The notes: generated by a model from the sequence alone, not told the origin. Shown: positions 7,375 through 16,493, counted from the stretch's first letter. The stretch: 64,000 nt of DNA from Acidisarcina sp. (GCA_035539175.1 DATLIY010000010.1:1-64000); one strand, 5' to 3'. Translations and numbers: made by a program.

Positions 7375-9372
7375 ATGCGGAACGCCACATGGGGTCGCAA
7401 AGAATCGGTCGTCTGGCCCTATCAAATTCCGATCTACACTTACAGCACGGCGTTCTTTTCTGTTGTGCTGACTTTCCTCTTTGTCTGCGGCTGGATTCGT
7501 CTCGCCACGACACCTTTGCAGAGGTACTACCTGCCACTTTACGAGCGCACATCGGTAATCGGCGCGTTCAGCAAAAGCCATCGGAGCAACTATCGGGTGC
7601 TCTTTGTCACGGGGCACGGACTCCCGCCGCAGCCGGCGCACAACGCCGATGTGAGGCTGGGGAGGACTCCGGAACCGGACGACAAAACCATTCCCCTTGC
7701 ACTTACCGAAGATGCTTTGCAGCATGGATACACGCTCCTTTTCCGTGGTCCGCTGCGCAGCTTCGATGATGCCCGGCTGCGCGACTACATGAAGGATGTT
7801 ATCTACGGAGGAACCAGTCTGCCCGTTTTCTTTCGGCCACCGCTCATCTGCGGCGTGGCGATTTTTCTAATCGCACTGCCATTCGCGGTTTGGAAAGATG
7901 TGGAACGGCAGAAACAGCTTCGCTATGGCCGTCGGCTCAAAGGCCCGGAGATGCTGACGCCACAGCAGTTCAACCGGGTCGTCAAAGGCGACGGCATTGG
8001 CTTCAAAATCGATGGGATGCGCAAGATGCTGCGCATCCCGGCCCGCGCCGAGGCCCAGCACATGCAGGTCATCGGCGACACCGGGGCCGGTAAAAGTGCT
8101 CTACTCGCCCAGGCACTCCGGCAGGTACGCAGCCGGGGTGATTCGGCCATTGTCTATGACCCGGCGCGCGAGTACGTGAAACGGTTTTATGACCCCGACC
8201 GCGGCGACATGATCCTGAATCCACTCGACCGGCGCTGCCCCTATTGGGGGCCAGCCGAAGAACTGCGCACCCGATCGGAAGCCAAAGCCCTGGCCGTCTC
8301 TTTGTTCCAACCGCCGCAGGACAAGAAGGGCGAGTTTTTCATCGAATCGCCGCAGAAGATATTTGCGTTTCTCATGGCCTACAGGCCGACGCCTGATCAA
8401 CTTGTCCAGTGGATGTCGAACCCGGCAGAGATCGACCGCAGGTTGCAGGGAACGGAGCACGCCCACCTGATCGACCCGCACGCGCACCAGCAGAGAGCCG
8501 GTGTTTTGGCTTCGCTGGGACTGGTTGCCGATAGCCTCCGCCTGCTCCCCAAAAAGAGCGAGGCCAACGGCGCATGGACGGCGACGGAATGGGCTGAGAA
8601 ACGCCAGGGCTGGATCTTTCTTACCTCACTTCCGGCAGAGCGTGAAGCGTTGCGCCCCTTGCAGAGCTTGTGGATTGATTGGCTGGTTTTGCGCCTGCTC
8701 AATGAGCCGACTGCGGCACAGAAGCGTGTATGGTTTGTGATCGACGAGTTGGCGAGCTTGCAAAAACTTCCGCAACTCCATACGGCGATCACCGAGGCGC
8801 GCAAGAGCAACAACCCTGTTGTCCTTGGCTTTCAGGGCAAGGCCCAGCTTGAATATCTGTATGGGCATCTGGCCGAGGTCATGCTCTCGCAGCCCGCTAC
8901 CAGCGTTTGGCTCACCACCAAGGAACCGAATGCCGGCGAATGGGTCTCGAAGTTCATCGGCAAAGTGGAAATCGAGCGGCTGCGCGAGACGCACTTTGAC
9001 GGCACGCGCTCAGGCCGGAACTTCGCACTCGACCGGCAGGTGGAGCCGCTGGTTCTGGAATCGGAAATCGCCGGTCTCGCCGACCTCCACGCCTACATGA
9101 AATATCAAAATTACGTCACGCGATTTTCGTTCCCGTACTTCAACATGCCGGAAGTTGCCGAAGGTTTTGAGCGGCGCGAACGGCCCGACGACAAGCTGCC
9201 GTATGATCCCGTGCCTGTCAATGACGCCGAACCGAATACGGAATTGAAACAAGTGCCGGAAGACACACCCACATCGCAGCCCAATACGCTGCCGGTCGCC
9301 CAACAGATCGAACCGGAACCGGCCATCGCTCCCGATGCCGACGACCAGCAAAACCTCATTACGCGAGGTTGA
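7375..9372 (+). CDS. VirD4/TraD-type coupling protein
   Basis: 665 residues. Two N-terminal membrane helices (about residues 22-42 and 153-172) precede a RecA/FtsK-like motor with Walker A GDTGAGKS at 234-241 and Walker B VWFVIDEL at 452-459. This is the type IV secretion DNA-binding coupling protein of TraD/TrwB kind, a hexameric inner-membrane ATPase that hands the relaxase-DNA complex to the channel. The Pro/Glu-rich tail probably contacts the relaxosome. The relaxase gene starts 8 nt after the stop. Confidence 0.93.
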   Translation: MRNATWGRKESVVWPYQIPIYTYSTAFFSVVLTFLFVCGWIRLATTPLQRYYLPLYERTSVIGAFSKSHRSNYRVLFVTGHGLPPQPAHNADVRLGRTPEPDDKTIPLALTEDALQHGYTLLFRGPLRSFDDARLRDYMKDVIYGGTSLPVFFRPPLICGVAIFLIALPFAVWKDVERQKQLRYGRRLKGPEMLTPQQFNRVVKGDGIGFKIDGMRKMLRIPARAEAQHMQVIGDTGAGKSALLAQALRQVRSRGDSAIVYDPAREYVKRFYDPDRGDMILNPLDRRCPYWGPAEELRTRSEAKALAVSLFQPPQDKKGEFFIESPQKIFAFLMAYRPTPDQLVQWMSNPAEIDRRLQGTEHAHLIDPHAHQQRAGVLASLGLVADSLRLLPKKSEANGAWTATEWAEKRQGWIFLTSLPAEREALRPLQSLWIDWLVLRLLNEPTAAQKRVWFVIDELASLQKLPQLHTAITEARKSNNPVVLGFQGKAQLEYLYGHLAEVMLSQPATSVWLTTKEPNAGEWVSKFIGKVEIERLRETHFDGTRSGRNFALDRQVEPLVLESEIAGLADLHAYMKYQNYVTRFSFPYFNMPEVAEGFERRERPDDKLPYDPVPVNDAEPNTELKQVPEDTPTSQPNTLPVAQQIEPEPAIAPDADDQQNLITRG

Positions 9373-9380
9373 GGTGAATC

Positions 9381-12161
9381 ATGCTGACCATCTCCAAACC
9401 GCTTTCCGCCAGCCAGGCGCAGACCTATCACGAAAAAGAATTTACGTCTGCCGAGCAGAACTATTGGAAGCAAACCGACACGATACAAGGGGAATGGCAC
9501 GGTAAGCTGGCCCAGCGGCTCGGTCTCTCCGGCGCAGTAGGGGCCGAGGAATTCGCCCGGCTCTCCGAAGGCCAGAACCCCACGACCGGCGAGCAGTTGG
9601 TTCGCCACCGCAAGGTGCAGGAATATAAGACAGAAGACGGTAAGACCGTTGCGCCGGTCGAGCACCGTGCCGGGTGGGACGCGACTTTCAGCGCGCCAAA
9701 GTCGGTATCGCTGACCGCCCTTGTCGGCGGAGATGACCAGGTGCGCGAGGCCCACCGAGAAGCAGTAAACGTCGCGCTGAATGAGTTGGAACGATATACC
9801 CAGGCGCGGATCGGCGGTAACCGTCCGGCTGAAATGACCGGCCAGTTTGTGGCCGCCAAGTTCGAGCACGACACCGCCCGTCCGGTGGAAGGCTACGCCG
9901 CGCCTCAACTTCATACCCACGCCGTCATTTTCAATATGACGGAACGTGAGAACGGCCAAATGCGCGCGCTTCAGGAACGGAGTTTCTTTGCCACTCAAAG
10001 TTACGCGACCGCTGTCTACCAATCGGAGCTGATGTACCGGCTTCGCAAGCTCGGCTACGAGATCGAACCGGGCAAGAGCGGTGCGCCGGAGATCAAGGGA
10101 TACTCGCAGGAGTACCTTGACGCTTCCAGTCCCCGGCGTCAGCAGATCGAGGAAGCCCTGGCTCGTAACGGGTTCAGCGGCCCGGAAGCGGCGCAGATTG
10201 CGGCCCACAACACACGCGACAAGAAGGTGATTCTGTCACCCGATGAAGTGTTGGCGGCGCATCGCCAGATCGCCGTTGAGTTCGGCAACCAGGCTGACCA
10301 TGTCGTTGCCGAGGCGCGGAAGAGGCACATCGGACAAACTCAGAAACCGGTGGTCGAGGAACGCCAGAAGCAGGCACACTCCGCTCTGACTTTTGCGCGG
10401 GACCGCGGCTTCGAGCGCGAGGCGGTTCAGGATGAGCGGGCGTTGCTTACCGACGCCATGAGGCGCGGTATGGGAGAGACAACCTACCCGGAGATTCGCG
10501 CCAGCTTCGAGAGGCGAATTGCATCCGGTGAATTTCAGCTTGTCTCTGGCGAGAAACATGATTCGGCTCGCAGGTTTACGACCGCTGAGATGGTTCAAAC
10601 AGAAAAAGAGATCGTGCGGACGGTACTGGATGGGCGGGGCCAAGCACCGCAACTGATGCCTATACAACAGGCTGTTCCGCTCACGGATGCTCATGCGCAA
10701 CTCAACTCATCGCAACGAAATTCCATCGAACAGATACTTACGTCACACGACCGGATACAGGGCTTGCAAGGCAGCGCCGGTGTAGGTAAGACCTCAGCTC
10801 TCAAAATTGTGCGTGAAGCCGCCGAGCAGCGCGGCTATGCAGTCGAGGGCTTCGCCCCGACCTCCCGCGCGGCGCGTCAGCTCCGCGACGCCGGCATCTC
10901 CGCCGACACGCTGCAAGGTTTCCTCGCCCGCAGCCGGAATGCCGGCGATTCAGCGCAGAAGCATCTTTATATGGTTGATGAATCCTCACTGGCATCGACG
11001 AAACAGATGCGGGATCTTCTCGAAAAGATTGGCCCCCAGGACAAGGTTCTGCTCATTGGCGACATCCGGCAGCATCAGAGCGTCGAAGCCGGAAAGCCCT
11101 TTGAGCAGTTGCAGCAGGCCGGGATGCAGACTGCGCGGCTCGACCAGATCGTGCGCCAGAAAGACCCCGAACTGCTGCGCGCCGTCGAGCATCTGTCGCG
11201 CGGCGAAGTGGCCGAAGGTGTTGCTCTGCTCGATCAGCAGGGGCGGATCACAGAGATTGCCGACCCGCAAAAACGCATTGCCTCGATAGCCCGGAACTAT
11301 GCCGACAGTCCCGATAACACCATCATTGTTTCGCCGGACAACGCTTCGCGCCGGGCGATCAATCAGGCCGTGCGCCAGGAATTACAGGCGCGTGGGCTTC
11401 TCGACAGGAACGACCACGCCATGCGCGTGCTCACGCCGCGCTCCGACATGACTGGCGCGGATCGGGAGTGGGCCGCACGCTACCAAGCTGGTGATGTACT
11501 GCACTACATTCGCGGGAGCAAGGAGTCTGGCATTGAGCGCGGCAGCTATACGCAGGTCATGGTTACGAACCCGGACGAGAATCTTGTCACCGTGCGCACG
11601 CCGAGCGGAGAGCAGATAACTTACGATCCCTCCCGGCTGCACGGCATCTCTGCTTACCGTGAGATCGAGCGGGAGTTTGCTATTCATGACCGGATTCAAT
11701 TTACGGCTCCCATTAAGGAGCTTGGCGTTGCCAATCGTGACCTCGGCACCATTCAACAGATCGACGGGAGCGGGAGGATCACCGTCCGCATGGACGGCGA
11801 AAAAGAGAAAACCGTTACCTTCGACCCAGCCCAGATGCGGCACTTCGATCATGGATACGCGGTAACCTCGCACAGCTCGCAGGGAATCACTTCGGAGCGC
11901 GTTCTGGTGAACATGGACACCAATGTTCACTCCGAGCTTATCAATACCAGGTTCGCCTACGTGTCTGTTTCTCGTGCCTCGCATGATGCGCAAATTTTCA
12001 CCAACGATGCGGCCACGCTCGCCGAAAACCTGGGCCGCGACGTGAGCAAAGCGTCCGCTCTCGATTTCGCCAAATCTCAAAGTCCGGTCGCACATGCGGG
12101 ATTGGAACAGGCTGCGGCGTTGAAAAAGACGCCCGGAGCGGGCCTTGGGTTGGCACTCTGA
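9381..12161 (+). CDS. MobF relaxase-helicase (TrwC/TraI family)
   Basis: 926 residues. The N-terminal TrwC relaxase domain has tyrosines 16 and 28 as candidate nicking residues, the block GWDATFSAPKSVSL, and the metal triad H163, H178, H180 (PQLHTHAVIFN). A RecD-like helicase follows, with Walker A GSAGVGKTS near residue 465 and the late motif HGYAVTSHSSQGIT. It nicks oriT, stays bound to the 5' end and unwinds the strand for transfer. The stop is followed by 88 nt to the end of a convergent operon. Confidence 0.95.
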   Translation: MLTISKPLSASQAQTYHEKEFTSAEQNYWKQTDTIQGEWHGKLAQRLGLSGAVGAEEFARLSEGQNPTTGEQLVRHRKVQEYKTEDGKTVAPVEHRAGWDATFSAPKSVSLTALVGGDDQVREAHREAVNVALNELERYTQARIGGNRPAEMTGQFVAAKFEHDTARPVEGYAAPQLHTHAVIFNMTERENGQMRALQERSFFATQSYATAVYQSELMYRLRKLGYEIEPGKSGAPEIKGYSQEYLDASSPRRQQIEEALARNGFSGPEAAQIAAHNTRDKKVILSPDEVLAAHRQIAVEFGNQADHVVAEARKRHIGQTQKPVVEERQKQAHSALTFARDRGFEREAVQDERALLTDAMRRGMGETTYPEIRASFERRIASGEFQLVSGEKHDSARRFTTAEMVQTEKEIVRTVLDGRGQAPQLMPIQQAVPLTDAHAQLNSSQRNSIEQILTSHDRIQGLQGSAGVGKTSALKIVREAAEQRGYAVEGFAPTSRAARQLRDAGISADTLQGFLARSRNAGDSAQKHLYMVDESSLASTKQMRDLLEKIGPQDKVLLIGDIRQHQSVEAGKPFEQLQQAGMQTARLDQIVRQKDPELLRAVEHLSRGEVAEGVALLDQQGRITEIADPQKRIASIARNYADSPDNTIIVSPDNASRRAINQAVRQELQARGLLDRNDHAMRVLTPRSDMTGADREWAARYQAGDVLHYIRGSKESGIERGSYTQVMVTNPDENLVTVRTPSGEQITYDPSRLHGISAYREIEREFAIHDRIQFTAPIKELGVANRDLGTIQQIDGSGRITVRMDGEKEKTVTFDPAQMRHFDHGYAVTSHSSQGITSERVLVNMDTNVHSELINTRFAYVSVSRASHDAQIFTNDAATLAENLGRDVSKASALDFAKSQSPVAHAGLEQAAALKKTPGAGLGLAL

Positions 12162-12249
12162 GCTTTCGCAAAAGCAGGCTGCAACAGCAAGTACTGACTA
12201 CGACTTCACAGGTTCACTAGTCTCCACAAGCGAGGGATGGCCCATGAGA

Positions 12250-12933
12250 TTAGCGATTCAGTAGGGACGACGATTCCTCACAGACGACATTCAGTACGAA
12301 CCGATTGCCGTAATTACGAGCCGCTTTGGCTATTAGCACATATTGTGCTGCAAGGAACACGAAATAAGTGACTACTGTCCGCAAATCGACTCCGGCAATT
12401 GCCGCACCAACTGAAAACAAGAAGACGGCAGATGCCGCAATTGCACTCATGTCTCTAGTCAACAGATAGACCTTATGGGACTCCCAAACTGAACGGGTCA
12501 TCTTGTGCTTCCTATAGAGCTTGTACCAGAGGGCATTTTGTTCTTGAGGCGCGCGAGGGAACCTTCCGATGTATTTCTTGAGCGCCGCCAAGTCGATTCG
12601 AGAGTCCGTCGAAATCAGCTCAGAGAAAACACGGGTTCCCGGCAGCGGCTGATGCCACCTCCAAAACACAAGCCTCGCCTTGCTTATGTCGCTTAGTAAA
12701 CCGGCGAAGATAATTACGGCTAGTGGGATACTCGCTGCAAAGACCCCGTTCTTGGCGGTGACATGCGTCCACCAGAATTCAATCGAGACGCTATCGAAAT
12801 GGCGAGTTGCCACAAGAGAGAGGAATACGGCGACGTTCAAGCCGACAAAGCTCCACAGGTAGAGCGAGTTCTTACCCTTGAGATAGGGCTCTTTCCGAGA
12901 TGTGTCACTGGTCGCCGCTTTCTTCGTTGTCAT
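12250..12933 (-). CDS. Four-helix membrane protein ending the ubiquitin-like operon (candidate effector)
   Basis: 227 residues from the ATG that shares one base with the upstream metallo-beta-lactamase stop (TGATG). A longer frame runs back through that gene, but its extra residues are a shadow. Four hydrophobic segments are seen: LYLWSFVGLNVAVFLSLVA (33-51), an AASIPLAVIIFAGLL segment, AIAASAVFLFSVGAAIAGV, and VVTYFVFLAAQYVLIA. A basic cytoplasmic loop of about 75 residues lies between the second and third. I recognise no family. Last-gene membrane proteins in defence operons are often the killing or sensing component; here that is inference. Confidence 0.7.
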   Translation of the reverse strand: MTTKKAATSDTSRKEPYLKGKNSLYLWSFVGLNVAVFLSLVATRHFDSVSIEFWWTHVTAKNGVFAASIPLAVIIFAGLLSDISKARLVFWRWHQPLPGTRVFSELISTDSRIDLAALKKYIGRFPRAPQEQNALWYKLYRKHKMTRSVWESHKVYLLTRDMSAIAASAVFLFSVGAAIAGVDLRTVVTYFVFLAAQYVLIAKAARNYGNRFVLNVVCEESSSLLNR

Positions 12934-13802
12934 CACGCCGGCACCGATCTCGCGACTCCCGCCGCTGCGCACGGGATGAGAGTTGTGACGATTTCTGTAG
13001 CGCCTGGCTGTGTAAGGAGCGACACACCGCCATTCATGTTTGTCGAGTAGACACGTTGCGCAACACGGCTGAAGACCTGCACCGCACCAGGATGCGGATG
13101 ACCATACTGACTCTCTACTCCGGCGCTGATCAATATGGTGTGGGGGGCGATTAAAAGCAAGGACGCTGGGTGAGCACCGTTTTTCGAGCCATGATGTGAA
13201 GCCGCCATGACATGAGACTTGAGCGAATCTCCGAACAAGCGTGTAATGGTGTCCCACCGCGCGTTTTCGGTGTCGCCTGTAATCAAATAGGAGAATCCGC
13301 GCGGGCCGCGGCCCGTCAGTTTCAGGACGATGCTGCAATTGTTGGAACAGTCCATATCTTCAATATGTGGAGAGAACAATTCAAAGTCGAACTGGTCTGA
13401 CAGTCCATAGAGCCTACGGTCGGTCAGCCGGTCAAGACGAACGGAAATTCGCTTCAGGGGACTCCCGGAGTTGCGGCGCGCACGCTCTTCTTCATCAATG
13501 ACCGCGAACACCGATTCGGCCTCGCTCGTGTCCTTGTAGTATTTTGGATACATCACCCAATCAGGCCGATATTTCCGCAGGATGATCGATGTGCCAACCG
13601 TGTCGCAATGGTCATCATCGAACCCCGTGAGGATGAATCCCTTCACGTTGTGACCCTTAAGTGACACAGCAAGTAACTCTTTGACGAATGCGACGGTGTC
13701 ATCGTCGGCGGGTGGAATGCGGGAATCAACGATGATGGCCTCGCCACCATGCCGAACGATCGTGAGTGCGCCTTGACCAACTCCTGCTGTGATGATGTTC
13801 AT
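12933..13802 (-). CDS. ComEC-like metallo-beta-lactamase-fold protein with altered metal motif
   Basis: 289 residues. The fold is shown by MNIITAGVGQGALTIV at the start (as in ComEC-type MBL proteins), LTGFDDDHCDTVG, YLITGDTE, ASHHGSKNG and the closing GHPHP. The usual first motif HxDxDH reads GFDDDH: the leading His is Gly, while the Asp-Asp-His part and later ligands remain. Activity may be changed but need not be lost. MBL proteins occur in some bacterial E1/E2/JAB operons. It starts 4 nt after the JAMM stop and has AAAGGA upstream. Nuclease, esterase and second-messenger hydrolase are all possible. Confidence 0.85.
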   Translation of the reverse strand: MNIITAGVGQGALTIVRHGGEAIIVDSRIPPADDDTVAFVKELLAVSLKGHNVKGFILTGFDDDHCDTVGTSIILRKYRPDWVMYPKYYKDTSEAESVFAVIDEEERARRNSGSPLKRISVRLDRLTDRRLYGLSDQFDFELFSPHIEDMDCSNNCSIVLKLTGRGPRGFSYLITGDTENARWDTITRLFGDSLKSHVMAASHHGSKNGAHPASLLLIAPHTILISAGVESQYGHPHPGAVQVFSRVAQRVYSTNMNGGVSLLTQPGATEIVTTLIPCAAAGVARSVPA

Positions 13803-13806
13803 CGAA

Positions 13807-14727
13807 CTATCCTTTCCGATTCTGATAAAGAACCCTATTCAGATCCGTTTGAAACGTCAGGACGGCGTGTCGGGCCGACCTAAAAGTATGGTTCTTGTAC
13901 CTCTCGATCAGCTCTTCCACTCCGTGTTTTTGAAAGTCTGTTGTGATCGAGTAGCTCGGCGTGACGGAGTCAGGGTTTTCAATGGCAACGACCTGGGCTC
14001 GAGAACCATCCACGAGTTCAACACTGCCTTTCCAATAGAGCGCATTCGCACTCTTCGAAAATAGAGCCCTGAGATTTGGGAAAATGTCAGAAAAGAATTC
14101 CTGATCCTTGACCCGTTCGGCATTCAGCGATGCTGACGGCATCGCCGCTGAGATCGAAGCTGGGGGGGCCTTCTGACGATTGTCGTTTCTAGGAACGAGA
14201 GCCGCCGCATCAACGATACGCACCTCAGACGACGGAACTTCATCGACCCGGTTGCTATTCCGGTGAAAAATAAAGTGCTTTACCGAGTAGCGGGTGTCAT
14301 TACCGGGCGTCTTCCTTACTACGAGAAGAGCATAAAAGAAGTCAGTATTGTGCTTCTCGTGGTTGACGATCCGGTGATAGGTAGTATGGTCCCCGTGACT
14401 AAGCGTGGCTAGACCGTTGCAATGGTGTGTGTGCCAATTCCCCAAATGCTCAATGTCTGGATGCTCCAATTCGATTTTGCGGAAGAGCGCCTCCTGGTAT
14501 TCACCATCCTGAATGAAGCTCGTGGCCGACCGCTGAGCGGCGGGACCCGGCGCAAGGACGCCACGCAATTGAATGTCATAGTTAGAGCCCTTCTTTGAGT
14601 AAGTACCGATCAAGCGACCACCGGTTTCGTGCGAATCGTAAAGGTCACACTCATCAAAAATCGATTCGAGCACGCCTCTGGCGATGGTGATCGAGATCGG
14701 TATGTCTTTCGATCTAAACATGGACAT
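13807..14727 (-). CDS. JAMM/JAB-domain peptidase of the ubiquitin-like operon
   Basis: 306 residues; an ATG two codons downstream is an equal start choice. The JAMM metal site is visible: E34 in HETGGRL, H99 and H101 in GNWHTHHCNGL, S110 and D113 in LSHGD. The loop between the second His and the Ser is one residue longer than in AMSH or Rpn11. JAB enzymes in these operons trim the modifier C-terminus or remove it from targets. Residues about 205-306 form an extra region unlike plain JAB proteins. The gene overlaps the E1 gene by 14 nt. Confidence 0.88.
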   Translation of the reverse strand: MSMFRSKDIPISITIARGVLESIFDECDLYDSHETGGRLIGTYSKKGSNYDIQLRGVLAPGPAAQRSATSFIQDGEYQEALFRKIELEHPDIEHLGNWHTHHCNGLATLSHGDHTTYHRIVNHEKHNTDFFYALLVVRKTPGNDTRYSVKHFIFHRNSNRVDEVPSSEVRIVDAAALVPRNDNRQKAPPASISAAMPSASLNAERVKDQEFFSDIFPNLRALFSKSANALYWKGSVELVDGSRAQVVAIENPDSVTPSYSITTDFQKHGVEELIERYKNHTFRSARHAVLTFQTDLNRVLYQNRKG

Positions 14728-15574
14728 GGTCGGCGATCCTCCCCGCGCATACGGCGCACGACTCTTGCTGAGGCAGTTCTATTCGCTGGAGTTGAAAGTC
14801 TTTGTTGAATGGGTGAACAGGGCGGTTGCCCCAAACTATGTAGTTCTCTTTGAGCAGAGTAAGGAACTTCGGTCGCTCGGCGAGTTTTCTGGCGATGGCG
14901 TCCAGAACAAACCGGGCGTGAAATGCCGTGATGAAAGAAATGTCCACGGCGAGACCAGGCGAGTCTTTAATCTCTTCGATCTCCATTCCGTAGACCTTCT
15001 CGTGCTCTTCCTCGGACACCAGGTCAATCTCCTTGATGCCCTCGCGGAAAGTCGTTCGCTGCAGGAAGGACTCAAGACACGCAAGGCACCCTCCCTGCCC
15101 CGGCCTATAAGCGAAGACCTCGCCACCGATGCCACGCGTAAATACCCTGCCAACCACGAACGGTATATCGTTCTGCACGCAGATTTCGTTGAGCTTGTAC
15201 CGGGACGGTTCGTTGTCAGTTGCCAAAACGACGACATCGCACTTGAGCATTTCCGAAACAAGATCCGGATAACTCATGAGATCGTCATCAATGGTCTTGA
15301 TGTCGATGTTGGGGTTGCGATCACGGAGCACATCTGCAACGGCCTCCGTCTTCTTCCAGCCGAGATATCTCCTTCCGCAGACGTGACGGATCACATTCTC
15401 AGGTTCCAGAATGTCCCGATCCAACAAGGTGAAATTACGGATGCCTGACATGACAAGCTGCAACGCCACGCTGGCACCGCCGGAGCCGCATCCGGCGATG
15501 AATACCTTCACGCCGGAGAAGAGCCGTACATCGAACAACGCTTCAATTCTGTCGAATGTTCTGTCGTTAGTCAT
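14714..15574 (-). CDS. E1-like ThiF/MoeB-family adenylating enzyme
   Basis: 286 residues from the ATG with GGAGG four bases upstream, overlapping the preceding stop by 8 nt; a longer upstream frame lacks support. The Rossmann site GCGSGG (28-33), LDRDILEPENVIRH (51-64, including N60 and R63), K75/K76, and ATDN (118-121) match ThiF/MoeB/UBA adenylation enzymes. Two CxxC pairs (163/166, 273/276) should bind structural zinc. It would adenylate the C-terminal glycine of a small modifier and pass it to the E2-like partner. Thiamine or molybdopterin synthesis is unlikely beside E2 and JAMM genes. Confidence 0.9.
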   Translation of the reverse strand: MTNDRTFDRIEALFDVRLFSGVKVFIAGCGSGGASVALQLVMSGIRNFTLLDRDILEPENVIRHVCGRRYLGWKKTEAVADVLRDRNPNIDIKTIDDDLMSYPDLVSEMLKCDVVVLATDNEPSRYKLNEICVQNDIPFVVGRVFTRGIGGEVFAYRPGQGGCLACLESFLQRTTFREGIKEIDLVSEEEHEKVYGMEIEEIKDSPGLAVDISFITAFHARFVLDAIARKLAERPKFLTLLKENYIVWGNRPVHPFNKDFQLQRIELPQQESCAVCAGRIADHVHV

Positions 15575-16100
15575 GAAGCCTCCGCTCATCATTCCACTCC
15601 CCCGTCCTCCGCCACTTGGCGTATTGCTTAAGCCACAGCCGGGTGAGTCCAAGGGCATAAATCACATCGTGCCGTTTTGCATTCCAGGTTGCTGTCGCGC
15701 CAAAAATGGATAAGGAGCCGTCAGGCCATTGATGCGGCGTCTCAGCGGGAACTGGAGCGATGTAGAGCCGAGGAGCCGAATCCGGATACCCGTGAGGCAG
15801 CACAATACTCATCACAAGGCTCTCGCCGGCGACAACTTCGTGGAAATTGATCTCCAATTCCTTCTGATCGTTGATCGTGAGCTTGAATTCCTCCTTTTTC
15901 TCGCCGAGCTTGGTTAGTTCTTCGTTGATGCGATCTGGCGAAACGTCTGGCAAGAGGAAAGAGACAGGGACGAGGCAAGCCTTCGGCTGACCGTTTCGTT
16001 CAACGACAAACACTTCACCGTCCCGCGCCACGCGGTCCAGCACTTCGCCAGGAGAACTCCGCAGCTCCATCATCGGTAGTGTTTTGAAATCAATCTTCAA
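15567..16100 (-). CDS. Phd/YefM-like domain fused to an E2-like domain with Ser in place of Cys
   Basis: Proposed start is the TTG at 16,100, 11 nt after the E2 stop and behind AGAGG; it gives 177 residues. A longer frame to 16,157 would overlap the E2 gene by 46 nt. Residues 1-50 have the pattern of Phd/YefM antitoxins: ELRSSPGEVLDRVARDGEVF, then VVERNGQPKACLVPVSFL. Residues about 90-177 repeat the E2-like core of the next gene: LPHGYPDSAPRLYI, then PHQWPDGSLSIFG and a C-terminal W-rich helix. Where the partner has GNVC, this has GSLS, so the expected cysteine is Ser131. It may be a scaffold, a non-thioester transferase or an autoregulator. Confidence 0.8.
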   Translation of the reverse strand: MKIDFKTLPMMELRSSPGEVLDRVARDGEVFVVERNGQPKACLVPVSFLLPDVSPDRINEELTKLGEKKEEFKLTINDQKELEINFHEVVAGESLVMSIVLPHGYPDSAPRLYIAPVPAETPHQWPDGSLSIFGATATWNAKRHDVIYALGLTRLWLKQYAKWRRTGEWNDERRLHD

Positions 16101-16111
16101 CGTGACCTCTG

Positions 16112-16486
16112 TCAGTGTTTGATTTGCGCGCCTGGCCAAGTTCCGCGCACGCGCCAAATCTCATATTTGTTTAGCCACTTCGCCGCACGGCCGATCACAA
16201 AGGTGAGGTTGTGGATGCCGGGGTTCCACATAGTCGGGTGCATGTAGCAAACATTCCCAGCGTTATATCGATGTGGTGCGGTGGTGATGACAGGTGCATC
16301 TACGTACACCCTCGGCATCTCATTTGGATAGCTCTCCGGAAACCTAATCGACAGCACATACATCCCAGTGGCGGTCTGTAAAGCAGTCTTGGCGTATACC
16401 TTGCCATCGGTAGTGGGGTGCAGTTCCAGATAGGCGAAGGTTTTCTGCGCCTCGACAAACTCTCTTTGTATGCGAGTGATGTCCAT
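16112..16486 (-). CDS. E2-like ubiquitin-conjugating-fold protein with candidate catalytic Cys
   Basis: 124 residues. FPESYPNEMPRVYVDAP (49-65) matches the E2 strand-loop (FPxxYPxxPPxV). PHRYNAGNVCYMHPTMWNPG (71-90) matches the E2 active-site stretch HPN...G.IC...W.P, placing the thioester cysteine at C80. A C-terminal helix with WLNKYEIWRVRG closes the domain. It is shorter than eukaryotic E2s (about 150), as bacterial ones often are. It starts 7 nt after the 57-residue gene and would take the modifier from the E1-like protein. Substrate unknown. Confidence 0.88.
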   Translation of the reverse strand: MDITRIQREFVEAQKTFAYLELHPTTDGKVYAKTALQTATGMYVLSIRFPESYPNEMPRVYVDAPVITTAPHRYNAGNVCYMHPTMWNPGIHNLTFVIGRAAKWLNKYEIWRVRGTWPGAQIKH

Positions 16487-16493
16487 GGCGCCC

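Noticed and set aside
12934-13338. Long N-terminal extension of the four-helix membrane protein frame
   Set aside because: It runs in another frame through the MBL gene, is Arg/His/Ser-rich without domain pattern, and the ATG sharing a base with the MBL stop is the normal start.
14714-15574. ThiF/MoeB role in thiamine or molybdopterin synthesis for the E1-like gene
   Set aside because: No ThiS, ThiG, MoaD or MoaE genes are near, whereas E2-like and JAMM genes overlap it.
15575-15658. Upstream extension of the E1-like gene
   Set aside because: Gly/Ser/Pro-rich residues unlike E1 N-termini; the ATG behind GGAGG gives the usual start of the fold.
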